Shown: positions 1 through 8,602, numbered from the stretch's first letter. The stretch is DNA of 60,440 bases from Acidobacteriota bacterium (GCA_013289825.1 JABCZF010000029.1:1-60440), one strand, 5' to 3'. Program-made: numbers and translations. The notes: generated from the sequence alone by a model not told the origin.

Positions 1-112
1 AAGGTTTAAGACCTAAGAAGGGCAGTCGAAGACTACGACTTTGATAGGCTGGAGGTAGAAGCGCAGCAATGCGTGAAGCTGACCAGTACTAATCGCCCGT
101 TCGGCTTAATCA
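1..112 (+). rRNA. rrl: 23S ribosomal RNA, 3' end (partial)
   Basis: The stretch matches the conserved 3' terminus of bacterial large-subunit rRNA: the GTCGAAGACTACGACTTTGA segment, the GCGCAGCAATGCGT stem-loop of the last helix, and the ACCAGTACTAAT element that leads into the terminal GGCTTAA. Only about the last 110 bases are present; the rest lies upstream of the window. The exact 3' end is set by comparison with the E. coli gene and could be off by a few bases. Confidence 0.97.
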
Positions 113-270
113 TAAAACTTTCTCAAACCGTCTTTGAGGAAGAGCAGAACTGGCTCAGAAGAGTCAGAAGAAAACGCCAATTCTGCCGCAGTAACGTTCG
201 ATGGAGAGTCGAACTTGTAAGCCAGCCAGCTGTCGATCGTTAATTGATCGCACAGAATTTCTGTTGTCGC

Positions 271-315
271 ACTCGCGGTCCTCGCTCGGGATGAGCTTGG
301 AGGCAGTCCGCGAGT
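271..315 (+). other. Inverted repeat in the 23S-5S spacer, probable rRNA processing stem
   Basis: ACTCGCGG (271-278) is the exact reverse complement of CCGCGAGT (308-315), and TCC/GGA pairs extend the stem inward. It ends 8 bases before the 5S gene. A double-stranded element here is the usual substrate for trimming the 5S precursor; that role is inferred. The rest of the 211-base spacer has no tRNA-like fold. Confidence 0.5.
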
Positions 316-323
316 TTCCAGTT

Positions 324-441
<118 letters not shown>

Positions 442-449
442 TTAAAATC

Positions 450-490
450 AAAAAGGCCGTCTTGAGCGATCAAGACGGCCTTTTTGTTTT
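450..490 (+). terminator. Rho-independent terminator of the rRNA operon
   Basis: A perfect hairpin: AAAAAGGCCGTCTTG (450-464) pairs with CAAGACGGCCTTTTT (471-485), with one more A-T pair closing a GCGA tetraloop of the GNRA class (466-469). The descending arm ends in a T run continuing as GTTTT. This is the strongest terminator in the window. Confidence 0.95.
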
Positions 491-542
491 CCCTGTTATG
501 GAAACGAGAGGCACCGAACAGTTCGGCGGATAAATCAGGTGC

Positions 543-566
543 GGGCAGCCCCGAGGGCAGCCCCGA
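543..566. repeat. Two tandem copies of GGGCAGCCCCGA
   Basis: A 12-base unit occurs twice head to tail in the 275-base gap between the rRNA terminator and the aminotransferase gene. I see no convincing gene there: a possible 70-codon frame (539-751) runs across the repeat and has no ribosome-binding site or family signature. The rest of the gap shows nothing I recognise apart from a small hairpin around GTCCCTGAGGGAC. Confidence 0.55.
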
Positions 567-765
567 ATTCCTGTCGTCGGGGTCAATTAAGGCAGACAAG
601 GCAACGCGAGACCACCTCAGAGCAGCGGAGCAGCCGGCAAGATTCCCAGAGGTGTGATGAAAGATTTAAAACTACCCTGTCCAGCTTGGGTCCCTCATTC
701 AGGAATGTATTCCCGCTATCGAAAGCGAGAAAGTCCCTGAGGGACCATTAGCGGTGACCGCGCTC

Positions 766-1974
766 TTAGCCGCGGATCGCTGGAAGAACGAGGCCGTCGA
801 GATGAATCGTGGATGAATCAGGTGCGAGCCGTAGCGTGCTTGCCGCGCCTCCGGACATGACGTGTTGGAACGCTTCCTGGAATCGCTCCATTTCGGATTG
901 CGTGCCGACGGTGACGCGAACGTGAGTGGGCCAGACGGGCCAGGGGCGGCCGATAAAAACTTTTTGCGCGGCCATTAGAGCGATCACATCTTTCGCGGGG
1001 CGTTTTGCGTCCAGCATGAAACAGTTTGACTGTGACGGAACGAAGGAATAACCGTTTTTAGAGAGCCATTGAAATGTGGTTTCGCGAATCGTCGCATTGA
1101 TTTGTTTGCGTTCGGGCACTAGCCGCGGATCCTTCACGCTGGCTGTCGCTGCGGCTACCGCGGTGATGGGCATAGCGCTCCAGCCGGAGAATGCGGTCAT
1201 TTTTTCGAGAAGGTCCGGCCGGGCGATTCCAAATCCACAGCGCAAACCAGCCATGCCGTAGATTTTTGAGAAGGTCCGCAGGACAATCAGGTCTTTATCT
1301 GCCTTTACGAGATCGAGCGCGGTAGAAGCGTCGGAGAAATGGATGTACGCCTCGTCCACCAGAAGAATGGAATCTTTCGGCTTGTTGGCGAGCAGGAACT
1401 CGATGTCCGCATGGCTCGTCAGAGTGCCGGTAGGGTTGTTTGGCGTGCAAATATAAAACATACCCGCATCCGGAGCTGCCGCCAACATGGCTTTCACGTC
1501 GTGCGCGTAGGTTTTCGTCAGCGGTACGTTTACGACCCGCGCGCCGGAGGCCTTTGCGGCATGCGCACCAGCTTCGTAGCCGGGATCGGCAGTGACGTAA
1601 CTTTTCGCAGGAGATGTGAAGGCCAGGACAGAGTAGTGCAGCGGGCCGCTGGAACCGGGGAAGGCGCGCACGTACTCGGGATTGAGGCCTTCGGCGGCCG
1701 CAAATGTTTTTATGAGATCTCCAGTCATCCAGTCCGAGTAGCGGCCGCCTTGGGAAGCGACGCTATTGACGGCATCGCATGCGACGCCGCAGGGACCTAG
1801 AGGATTCTCGTTTGCATTAATGAGCACCGCATCTTTGGGATAAGGGATCGATCCGGCATGGGCCAGCATGGGCTCGGTGACGATGCGATATCCAACCGCC
1901 ACCGCTGCAGCGGCGGCGGAAACTTGCAAAAATGAGCGACGGGAACGACAGCTGCGGTTTTTTTCCAAGGCCAT
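766..1974 (-). CDS. Tat-exported PLP-dependent aminotransferase, HisC-like
   Basis: A 402-residue fold-type I aminotransferase of the histidinol-phosphate aminotransferase family. The N-terminus carries a twin-arginine signal, SRRSFLQ at residues 11-17, followed by an alanine-rich hydrophobic stretch and a possible cleavage site after AHA near residue 40, so the enzyme should be exported folded with its cofactor. The mature part shows NENPLGP (55-61), CTPNNPTG (177-184), VDEAY (206-210) and TFSKIYGMAGLRCGF, where Lys237 should bind pyridoxal phosphate. Length after signal removal fits the family. Histidinol-phosphate aminotransferase itself is cytosolic, so a periplasmic location argues for another amino donor or acceptor; the substrate cannot be read from sequence. 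It stands alone, with no histidine genes nearby. Confidence 0.88.
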   Translation of the reverse strand: MALEKNRSCRSRRSFLQVSAAAAAVAVGYRIVTEPMLAHAGSIPYPKDAVLINANENPLGPCGVACDAVNSVASQGGRYSDWMTGDLIKTFAAAEGLNPEYVRAFPGSSGPLHYSVLAFTSPAKSYVTADPGYEAGAHAAKASGARVVNVPLTKTYAHDVKAMLAAAPDAGMFYICTPNNPTGTLTSHADIEFLLANKPKDSILLVDEAYIHFSDASTALDLVKADKDLIVLRTFSKIYGMAGLRCGFGIARPDLLEKMTAFSGWSAMPITAVAAATASVKDPRLVPERKQINATIRETTFQWLSKNGYSFVPSQSNCFMLDAKRPAKDVIALMAAQKVFIGRPWPVWPTHVRVTVGTQSEMERFQEAFQHVMSGGAASTLRLAPDSSTIHLDGLVLPAIRG

Positions 1975-2295
1975 GGTTTACCTCCAACAAGCCGCTCGCA
2001 TACCGCGAACTGACTGTAGACAAACTATCACGATCCGCGCCTTGGGAACTTCCTATTTCGATTGAATTTCTTGCTCGAGAGTATTTGCATGGTGCAGGAA
2101 CCATGTTGCGTTTTTCCGTGGCAGATTAGGAGAAGAAAAAGGGAACGGCAGCCTACGCTCCGCGCCTCGCGGCGCGGTAAGGCCTTTGTGTTCAGACGAT
2201 TATAAGAATCTCGCGAAGAGGTCCAGCAGGGCTGTCAAAAAGTTTTCCTGTGGAAATTAGCGGGCTGGCCGGCACAAAATTTATAAGAAGTACTA

Positions 2296-2324
2296 TTGAC
2301 TGCGTAGGCCCCGCGAAATATCTT
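2296..2324 (+). promoter_or_regulatory. Sigma-70-type promoter upstream of the PilZ gene
   Basis: TTGACT (2296-2301), a 17-base spacer, then TATCTT (2319-2324), about 50 bases before the PilZ ATG. The 403-base gap 1975-2377 holds no other feature I can support apart from a GC-rich CGCGCC/GGCGCG hairpin near 2160-2180. Confidence 0.6.
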
Positions 2325-2377
2325 ATCTTTTGCTCGACCCGGCCAAGTAACGAAATCCGACAAGCTGCGAGGCAGGC

Positions 2378-2731
2378 ATGGCCACCGAAACCGCTGTAAA
2401 CACCATGAGCATTCCAACGGGTAGGATTCTTGAAGAGCGGTGGGAGAAATTGCGCACCCACCGCCGCGTAGTCTCTCGGGTGAAATTCCAGGTCGAATGG
2501 GAAGAAGGCGCCCAGCGGCAGAAAGCCAACGGCGTCACTGTGGACATCAGCAAGTCCGGTTGTCTGGCGGTTGTGGGAGCGGGCCTTCCGCTGCGCAAGC
2601 GCGTCCGCCTGATCAATCCCACCAGCGGGCGAACCGCCGAAGCGCACGTTGTCTGGCGCGACCATGAGGCCTGGGATGTTGGCCTCGAGCTGATTAAGCC
2701 GGACCCGTCCTTCTGGGGCGTGAAGTTTTAA
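2378..2731 (+). CDS. PilZ domain protein (putative cyclic-di-GMP receptor)
   Basis: A 117-residue protein consisting of one PilZ domain. The two parts of the c-di-GMP-binding signature are visible: an RxxxR motif at residues 30-34 (RVVSR) and DISKSG at 56-61, matching (D/N)xSxxG, so ligand-binding residues look intact. A short charged helix precedes the barrel. The reading frame also has an ATG at 2405 that would remove nine residues; the first ATG is kept because a good promoter lies just upstream. Monocistronic. The partner it controls is unknown; the window also encodes one c-di-GMP enzyme-like protein (41110-44691). Confidence 0.85.
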   Translation: MATETAVNTMSIPTGRILEERWEKLRTHRRVVSRVKFQVEWEEGAQRQKANGVTVDISKSGCLAVVGAGLPLRKRVRLINPTSGRTAEAHVVWRDHEAWDVGLELIKPDPSFWGVKF

Positions 2732-2867
2732 TATGTTCTACCAGCGCGCGCGCCGCGGCGAAGCGTGCGCGTGCAGGCCCGCGGCCGGTCTTGCCTTATA
2801 GACACTGGTAGGTTCCTGGCTGCCAAGGCATCCAGCCAGGGCGTCGCGGCATATCCTTTTCCCGGCT

Positions 2868-3941
2868 TCAATTCGGCCACTTTTCCTTGGGCAAGCTCTT
2901 CTGGATGGTTTCCAGCTTCTGGAAGCCGTCTTTGATAACCGTTTGCTTAACGTTGTCCCTGGTTACCACCACAGGGCTTAGAAGTATCGCCTGGACAGTC
3001 TTGGTTCCATTGGAAATCGAAACGGCATTCTTGACGGGTGTGCCGGCCGCCAGATTCACAGCAGCTTCGGCGGCCAGCTTCGCCTGCAAGCCAAGCGGCC
3101 TATAGACGGTCATGGTCTGCGTGCCATCCAAAATGCGGATAATGGCGGCCAGATCCGCATCCTGACCGGACACCAGCACTTTGCCGGCGAGTTTGTGCTC
3201 CTCGAGCGCCTGGATCGCGCCTCCTGCAGTTCCATCATTGGAAGCGACAACGGCGGTGATGTCGCCTTTCGTCGAGTCGATCACTTTGGACATGATGGCG
3301 TAGGCTTCGGCAGGGTCCCAATCCTTGGCCCAACCGTCGCTTACAATTTTGAGGTCGCCACGATCCACAAAATCCTTTAGCACTCGGATCTGGCCGTCGC
3401 GCAAGATTTTGGCATTGGCGTCGGCCGGGGAGCCGCCGATCAGAACGTAGTTTCCTTTAGGCGCGAGTCGTGCGAGCGTGGAGGCTTGCAGCTCGCCAAT
3501 GACCTCGACGTTGCTGCCGACAAAGAGATCAACATCGCTGTTGCGCACCAGGCGCTCATAGCAAATCACGGGGATTTGGCGGGCCTTGGCAGCGTTCACA
3601 ATGCGTGCGGCCTTGTCTGTGTCGTGCGGCACCAGGACGAGAACTTTCGCGCCGGAATCCATCAGTTTCTGCGATTGTTGGAGTTGCAAATCGTCGTCTC
3701 CCTCGGCGGTCTCCACAAGCACTTCGGCTCCCAGCTCCTTCGCCCGTTTTTGGAAAGTGTCGAGATCCGTCTGCCAGCGCTCGATTTTGAGGGAGTCCAT
3801 CAGGTAACCGATTTTTAGCGGCGCGCTATGGCCCGTGGCAGTTTGCTCCTTTGCGAAGCAAATAGGAGAGACCAAGAACGCGATCATCGACAGGGAGAGG
3901 GCCATTCGACGCCGCAGACGCTGCATGTTTTTCACCATCAA
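2868..3941 (-). CDS. xylF: Periplasmic sugar-binding protein, XylF type
   Basis: A 357-residue type I periplasmic binding protein, closest in layout to the D-xylose-binding protein of ABC importers. A basic N-terminus and hydrophobic stretch ending at CFA (about residue 30) form a signal peptide. The mature protein has the family features KIGYLMDSLKIERW, the RAKELGAEV helix, VPHDTDKAA, and YERLVRNSDVDLFVGSNV, typical of XylF ligand loops. No ATPase or permease gene flanks it, so it is an orphan here; the rest of the importer may be elsewhere, or it may act as a receptor. Sugar specificity is inferred from family resemblance only. Confidence 0.82.
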   Translation of the reverse strand: MMVKNMQRLRRRMALSLSMIAFLVSPICFAKEQTATGHSAPLKIGYLMDSLKIERWQTDLDTFQKRAKELGAEVLVETAEGDDDLQLQQSQKLMDSGAKVLVLVPHDTDKAARIVNAAKARQIPVICYERLVRNSDVDLFVGSNVEVIGELQASTLARLAPKGNYVLIGGSPADANAKILRDGQIRVLKDFVDRGDLKIVSDGWAKDWDPAEAYAIMSKVIDSTKGDITAVVASNDGTAGGAIQALEEHKLAGKVLVSGQDADLAAIIRILDGTQTMTVYRPLGLQAKLAAEAAVNLAAGTPVKNAVSISNGTKTVQAILLSPVVVTRDNVKQTVIKDGFQKLETIQKSLPKEKWPN

Positions 3942-4169
3942 GCACCTAAAACCGTAGCACTAGCCAGGCCGCGCCACAATCTGATAACTGGCGCGAGTGG
4001 ACCAAGAGTAAAGGGGAACCATGGCGACGGACCGGTTTCGCGACAAGGGACCCCCGAAAGCGGTCCGGGACGGCGGTTCCAGAAGCAAGACGGCTTCGCC
4101 TAAGTGCTGTCCCGGCAATCATTTGGCCGTCTCTTCTTCGTGGCCTCCCGATTGCCCCGCTTCATGGGG

Positions 4170-4207
4170 GTAGACATTCTACATGCGTTGGGTGTAGAAC
4201 ATCTACA
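4170..4207. promoter_or_regulatory. Tandem palindromic operators before the PadR gene
   Basis: Two closely similar palindromes lie back to back just before the PadR start codon: GTAGA-CAT-TCTAC (4170-4182) and TGTAGA-ACA-TCTACA (4193-4207). Both have a three-base centre, and the centres are 24 bases apart, placing the sites on nearly the same face of the helix. The second ends 13 bases before the ATG. They are the natural candidates for autorepression by the PadR dimer encoded just downstream. Confidence 0.65.
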
Positions 4208-4220
4208 GCCTGAGGTGAAG

Positions 4221-4580
4221 ATGAGTCCGCGCTACCAGAACCGCATCGAGCTGTTGCAAGGAACGCTCGATCTGCTCATCCTCGAAACCCTGCGGTGGGG
4301 GCCGCGGCACGGCTACGGGATCAGTCAGGCGATCCGCACAAATTCGGGAGACATTTTGCAGGTCGACACCGGTTCGCTCTATCCAGCGCTGCACCGGCTG
4401 GAGCGTCAGAAATGGATCACCGCGGATTGGAAAGTTTCTGAAAACAAGCAGCGCGTCAGAGTCTATCGGCTGACGGCCGGAGGCAAAAAGCAACTGGAAT
4501 CCGAGCGCTCGCGCTGGGCGCAGCTTTCGGATGCCATTGCCGGGGTGCTCAATCCAGCGAAGAGGGAGGGCGAAGCGTGA
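4221..4580 (+). CDS. PadR family transcriptional repressor
   Basis: A 119-residue PadR protein: winged-helix domain with QGTLDLLILETLRWGPRHGY near the N-terminus, the wing region DTGSLYPALHRLERQKWI, then a C-terminal dimerisation helix rich in charged residues. The start was set at the ATG at 4221, preceded by GAGGTGAAG; a longer frame opening at 4104 would swallow the operators. The stop overlaps the next start as GTGA, so regulator and permease are translationally coupled. In Acidobacteriota, PadR genes commonly sit directly before large orphan FtsX-type permeases; the usual reading is a repressor that responds to an exported small molecule or to envelope stress. The inducer is unknown. Confidence 0.92.
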   Translation: MSPRYQNRIELLQGTLDLLILETLRWGPRHGYGISQAIRTNSGDILQVDTGSLYPALHRLERQKWITADWKVSENKQRVRVYRLTAGGKKQLESERSRWAQLSDAIAGVLNPAKREGEA

Positions 4581-7228
4581 CATTTTCCCTTTGGAATCGT
4601 CAAAAACGTGAAGGCGAACTGGACGAAGAACTCCAAAGCCATCTGCGAATGGCGGTCGAAGACCGAACGGAACGCGGCGAAACCGAAGACGAAGCGAGCC
4701 GTGCTGCACGGCGAGAGCTGGGCAATGTCGGCTTGATCAAGGAGGTCACCAGGGAGATGTGGGGCGGGGCTTCGTTTGAAAAACTGATACAGGATGTGCG
4801 ATATGGCTTGCGGATGCTTCGGAAATCGCCGGGATTCACGGCGGTCGCCATTCTCACGCTGGCGCTGGGTATCGGTGCGAACACGGCTTTGTTTTCCGTA
4901 GTGAACGGCGTATTGTTCAATCCTCTGCCGTACCCGCATCCCGAGCAGCTCGTCTGGCTAGCGGAAAGCAAACCGAATTTTGCGACTGGCTCCATCTCCT
5001 TCCCGAACTTTCTGGACTGGCAGAAAAACAATCAGACTTTCACGAGTATGAGCCTGTCTCGAGGCTACTCGTACAACCTCACGGGGCTTGGTGAGGCTGA
5101 ACAGCTGCGCGGGAGGCTCATTTCTTCTGATTTTTTTGCTGTGCTCGGCGTCAATCCTGCTATGGGACGCTCGTTCGCTCCTGGAGAAGACGCGATAGGC
5201 GCCGCTCCTATCGCCATGATCAGCGGTGGTCTCTGGAAGCGGAAATTTGGTTCCTCGCCCGAGATTTTGGGAAGGAGCCTGACCCTTGACGGCAAGGCCT
5301 ACACCATCGTGGGCGTAGTCCCGGCAAGTTTTGAGCTTTCCCTGGGCGGTTTCCATGACATTGATGTTTATGTGCCCATCGGGCAATGGGGAAACCCGCT
5401 ATTGCCGAAACGAGGCGCCGGTCTGGGTTTTCACGGTATCGGTCGCCTGAAGCCCGGTGTCAGCATTGAGCAAGCCCGCGCTGATATGCAGGGAGTAACG
5501 CAGGGACTCGCCGCCGCATACCCCGATACGGACAAGGGCATCGGAGCCGGAGTCTTTTCGTTGAAACAGACGATGGTCAAGGATTTGCGGGTATTTCTGC
5601 TGGTTTTGCTCGCCGCCGTCGGCTTTGTGCTTTCAATCGCTTGCGTCAATGTGGCCAATTTGATGCTGGCCCGCTCGTCGGTGCGCACGCGCGAATTCGC
5701 GATCCGCACTGCTATGGGCGCCAGCCGCGGAAGACTGCTTCGCCAGCTACTGACGGAGAGCCTGCTGCTGGCTTCGACGGGAGGAACGATTGGCTTGCTG
5801 TTGGCAGGATGGGGCACGAACGTGGCGATCGCTCAGTTGCCCGTGACTCTCCCGCGCGCGGCGGAGATTGGGCTGGATGCGCGCGTGCTGCTTTTTACGC
5901 TCTTGATAACGCTGGCGTGCGGAATCCTTTTCGGGTTGGGGCCGGCGCTTAAATCGGCGCGCCCCAACCTGCACGACACGCTCAAAGAAGGCGGGCGAGG
6001 CGGCAGCGGCTCGCGTCATCGTGCGCAGGGCGTCTTTGTGGTAGTGGAAATGGCGATGGCGCTGGTGCTGCTCATCGCCGCGGGATTGATGATCCGCAGC
6101 CTCACCGCGCTTTGGAATGTGAATCCGGGCTTCGATTCGCATAATCTGCTGACCTTTGGAGTTGCCCTCCCTCCGTCGATGAGCATGGCAGATCCTGCCG
6201 CCATTCGCGCCGCTCTCAGGCGTGTTGATCAGGAGCTGGCGGCGGTTCCCGGGGTTCAGTCCGTTTCGCTCTCCTGGGCAGCGACGCCGATCGCGAGTGA
6301 TGACGAAGATCTTTTCTGGATCGAAGGCCAGCCAAAACCGGCAAGCGATAGCGAAATGAACATGGCGCTCAGCTACGTGGTGGAAGAGAGTTATTTGAAT
6401 GTAATGCGGACACCGCTCGAGCGCGGGAGATTTTTCACTGCGCAGGACAATGAAAACTCCTCCCGTGTCGTAGTGGTCGACGATTCCTTCCGAAAACAGT
6501 ACTTCGGCGAAAAGGATCCCATCGGACGGCATATTTTCTTGACGAACAAGGGGGGGCGCGCGGAGATTGTCGGCGTGGTTGCGCACGTAAAACAGTGGGG
6601 TCTGGATTCTGACGACAAGGAGAAACTGCACGCGCAGCTCTATTTTCCGTACATGCAGCTTCCCGATGAAGCCATGGCCCTTTCCTGGAACGGGACCGGC
6701 GTCATGGTGCGGTACGATCCGAAGGCGCCTGCCATCGGCGAATCGATGCGGGCAGCCATCAAGCGCATCAGTAGCGAGCATGTCATGTCCAGTACGCAAA
6801 CGATGGACTCGATTATTTCCGGCTCGCTCGCAACCCAGCAGGTTTCGCTGATCCTGCTAGGGGCGTTCGCTGCGCTGGCGCTCGGGCTCGCGTCCAGTGG
6901 GATTTACGGCGTCATTTCCTACGTCGTCGAGCAGAGGACGCAGGAGATCGGGGTCCGCATGGCCTTGGGCGCAAAGAGAACCGATGTCCTGCGCTTGGTC
7001 CTGGGGACAGGGATGAAGATGGCTGGGATTGGCGTAGCTATGGGCCTCGCGGGTGCTTTTGGATTGACGCAACTCATGGCCAGCCTGCTCTTCGGGGTCA
7101 GCGCAACCGACCCGCTGACGTTTACCGTCGTGGCCATCCTTCTCACGATCGTGGCGCTTACGGCATGCTCCATCCCGGCGCGGCGGGCCATGCGAGTCGA
7201 TCCCATGGTCGCGCTGCGATATGAATGA
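4577..7228 (+). CDS. Large MacB/FtsX-like permease (acidobacterial orphan permease)
   Basis: An 883-residue membrane protein with a duplicated MacB-like layout. Residues 1-65 form the charged helical N-terminal domain that marks this family. Then comes a transmembrane helix (about 95-118, with LALGIGANTALFS), a periplasmic MacB-type domain, an FtsX helix cluster (about 330-460), and a second periplasmic domain plus FtsX cluster ending near residue 880. The GTG start overlaps the PadR stop. No ATPase gene is adjacent, as usual for these permeases, so how it is powered is unclear. By family it probably acts in extrusion of a small molecule, peptide or lipoprotein across the inner membrane, or in mechanotransmission; this is inference. 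Confidence 0.9.
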   Translation: MTFSLWNRQKREGELDEELQSHLRMAVEDRTERGETEDEASRAARRELGNVGLIKEVTREMWGGASFEKLIQDVRYGLRMLRKSPGFTAVAILTLALGIGANTALFSVVNGVLFNPLPYPHPEQLVWLAESKPNFATGSISFPNFLDWQKNNQTFTSMSLSRGYSYNLTGLGEAEQLRGRLISSDFFAVLGVNPAMGRSFAPGEDAIGAAPIAMISGGLWKRKFGSSPEILGRSLTLDGKAYTIVGVVPASFELSLGGFHDIDVYVPIGQWGNPLLPKRGAGLGFHGIGRLKPGVSIEQARADMQGVTQGLAAAYPDTDKGIGAGVFSLKQTMVKDLRVFLLVLLAAVGFVLSIACVNVANLMLARSSVRTREFAIRTAMGASRGRLLRQLLTESLLLASTGGTIGLLLAGWGTNVAIAQLPVTLPRAAEIGLDARVLLFTLLITLACGILFGLGPALKSARPNLHDTLKEGGRGGSGSRHRAQGVFVVVEMAMALVLLIAAGLMIRSLTALWNVNPGFDSHNLLTFGVALPPSMSMADPAAIRAALRRVDQELAAVPGVQSVSLSWAATPIASDDEDLFWIEGQPKPASDSEMNMALSYVVEESYLNVMRTPLERGRFFTAQDNENSSRVVVVDDSFRKQYFGEKDPIGRHIFLTNKGGRAEIVGVVAHVKQWGLDSDDKEKLHAQLYFPYMQLPDEAMALSWNGTGVMVRYDPKAPAIGESMRAAIKRISSEHVMSSTQTMDSIISGSLATQQVSLILLGAFAALALGLASSGIYGVISYVVEQRTQEIGVRMALGAKRTDVLRLVLGTGMKMAGIGVAMGLAGAFGLTQLMASLLFGVSATDPLTFTVVAILLTIVALTACSIPARRAMRVDPMVALRYE

Positions 7229-7248
7229 CCTAAGACGCCCCGCACAAT

Positions 7249-7665
7249 TTACCGCCTCGCGGAGGCCCCCTGGCTTTGTACCAGGGCGTAGGAATTGCCG
7301 TATAGGTCTTTGAAGATCGCCTGCGTGCCCCACGGCATCTCTTTCGGTGGCTCGGCGAACTTCACGCCGTGCGAAGAATACCGCTCGTAGGTCTTTAGGC
7401 AATCATCCGTCGCCAGAACCCATGTCGGATTTTGGCCGATGCGCTCGGTCATTTTCCGCGCCCCCTCCTCGCCATGCATGGACGGCTCGGGTTTTTGCAG
7501 AATAATCTGAAGGTCTTGGCCGGGCGCGGCTACCGTGACCCATCGTGCGCCGGGGCCAAATTCTTGATCCGAGCGTTTCTCGAATCCCAGGACTTCCGTA
7601 TAGAACTTCAGCGCTTCGTCATAGTCGCGAACGAGAATGGTTACATTACCTAAGCGAATACTCAT
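7249..7665 (-). CDS. VOC superfamily protein (glyoxalase/dioxygenase-like)
   Basis: About 138 residues forming a vicinal oxygen chelate domain: IRLGNVTILVRDYDEALKFY at the start, LGFEKRSD, and the second half with TDDCLKTYERY and KDLYGNSYALVQ. One canonical metal-ligand position (the Glu of YGNSYALV) appears replaced, so metal binding is uncertain. The start at 7665 is preceded by AAGGAG six bases upstream. An ATG six codons earlier (7683) overlaps the previous stop as ATGA and is a credible alternative. Third gene of an ArsR-SRPBCC-VOC operon. Likely a small-molecule-binding or resistance-type protein; substrate unknown. Confidence 0.85.
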   Translation of the reverse strand: MSIRLGNVTILVRDYDEALKFYTEVLGFEKRSDQEFGPGARWVTVAAPGQDLQIILQKPEPSMHGEEGARKMTERIGQNPTWVLATDDCLKTYERYSSHGVKFAEPPKEMPWGTQAIFKDLYGNSYALVQSQGASARR

Positions 7666-7679
7666 GGGAGACTCCTTTT

Positions 7680-8153
7680 TCATTTATGCGTGGTGCACTG
7701 CGCTTCCGGGACGTCGGGAACGGGTCCATCGCCGCTCCAGCGCTCGAGCAACGCGGGAATGTTTTTCGTGAGAATCTTCGAACTCCAGCCCTTGCCCAGC
7801 ATCCGGCTGACCATCCAGCCGCGCATGCCGCGGAAGCCGCTATGTTCGAGGCGGACTTTTGTTCCTTCCGCGACGGGCTCGAGCGTCCAGGCGACCGTAG
7901 TATCGAGTCCACTGCCGCACCAGGAATAGACAAGCCTGCGCGGCGGGTCGACTTCGAGGACTTCGCAGTCCACAATCCCGGCCCACCCACGCGGCTTGGG
8001 CTCGACGCGGAATTGGAATTTATGTCCCTGGCGCGGCTCGAAATTGTTCTTCATCAGCCACTGGGCGATGGCTTGCGGATCGGTCAGCGCTCGCCAGACT
8101 TTCTCCGGCGCATGCTTATAAGTGACTTCAAACTCGAGATCGCGGTTCATCAC
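7680..8153 (-). CDS. SRPBCC (AHSA1-like) domain protein
   Basis: A 157-residue START/Bet v1-like protein of the AHSA1 group: it begins with the typical FEVTYKHAPEKVWRALTDP, followed by VLEVDPPRRLVYSW and the C-terminal amphipathic helix (MVSRMLGKGWSSKILTKNIP). This fold forms a deep hydrophobic pocket for a small ligand. Its start codon overlaps the stop of the ArsR gene, and its own stop overlaps an upstream ATG of the VOC gene, so the three genes are translated as one unit. The ArsR-SRPBCC pairing is common in soil bacteria and usually suggests a ligand-responsive detoxification operon. Ligand unknown. Confidence 0.88.
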   Translation of the reverse strand: MMNRDLEFEVTYKHAPEKVWRALTDPQAIAQWLMKNNFEPRQGHKFQFRVEPKPRGWAGIVDCEVLEVDPPRRLVYSWCGSGLDTTVAWTLEPVAEGTKVRLEHSGFRGMRGWMVSRMLGKGWSSKILTKNIPALLERWSGDGPVPDVPEAQCTTHK

Positions 8154-8494
8154 TAGGTCTCTTTTTTCGCTTGCTCATCAAGGAATTTGCCTAGAGCGGT
8201 GAGCTTCCCTCGCCAGAAGCGCTCGTAGTGGCCGACCCAGTCGTGGATTTGGCGAAGCGGCTTGGCGTGCAAGCGGTAGTAGCGATCGCGTCCTTCGCGG
8301 CGCACTTCGACCAGCCGCGCCCGGAGAAGAATGCGCAAATGCTGAGAGATGGCTGGCCGGGTCATGGCAAAGGGCGCGGCAATCTGGCGCACGGGAAGTT
8401 CGCCCCGCATGAGGAGATCGAGTACGCGGCGGCGCGTGGCATCGCCCACAGCGGCGAATACGTCTCTAGGAGAAACCAGCCGCGACTGTTTCAT
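8153..8494 (-). CDS. ArsR family winged-helix repressor
   Basis: A 113-residue regulator with an ArsR-type helix-turn-helix: VFAAVGDATRRRVLDLLMRG, then LPVRQIAAPFAMTRPAISQH as the recognition segment and VEVRREGRDRYYRL as the wing. The ELCVCDL metal-binding box of true metal sensors is missing, so it probably does not sense arsenic or other metals. First gene of the operon with the SRPBCC and VOC genes. The inverted repeat immediately upstream (8507-8526) is the obvious operator, pointing to autoregulation. Confidence 0.93.
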   Translation of the reverse strand: MKQSRLVSPRDVFAAVGDATRRRVLDLLMRGELPVRQIAAPFAMTRPAISQHLRILLRARLVEVRREGRDRYYRLHAKPLRQIHDWVGHYERFWRGKLTALGKFLDEQAKKET

Positions 8495-8506
8495 GGAAGC
8501 TAGAAT

Positions 8507-8526
8507 AGGTAAGTGAATGCTTACCT
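8507..8526. promoter_or_regulatory. Inverted-repeat operator of the ArsR-SRPBCC-VOC operon
   Basis: AGGTAAG (8507-8513) and CTTACCT (8520-8526) form a perfect seven-base inverted repeat around TGAATG, centred 22 bases before the ArsR start codon. Position and size fit a binding site for a dimeric ArsR protein that would block the promoter or early transcription. No clear -35/-10 pair was resolved around it. Confidence 0.6.
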
Positions 8527-8602
8527 GTCAAGCGCGATCTTCCGTCCGAATGCGCGGGAGAGCCGCCGCAAGCTCTGCCGAAATGCTGGATTGTCGTGGA
8601 AC

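Noticed and set aside
539..751. Open frame of 70 codons after the rRNA terminator
   Set aside because: It runs through a tandem repeat, has no ribosome-binding site, and its product is Arg/Ser-rich with no family features.
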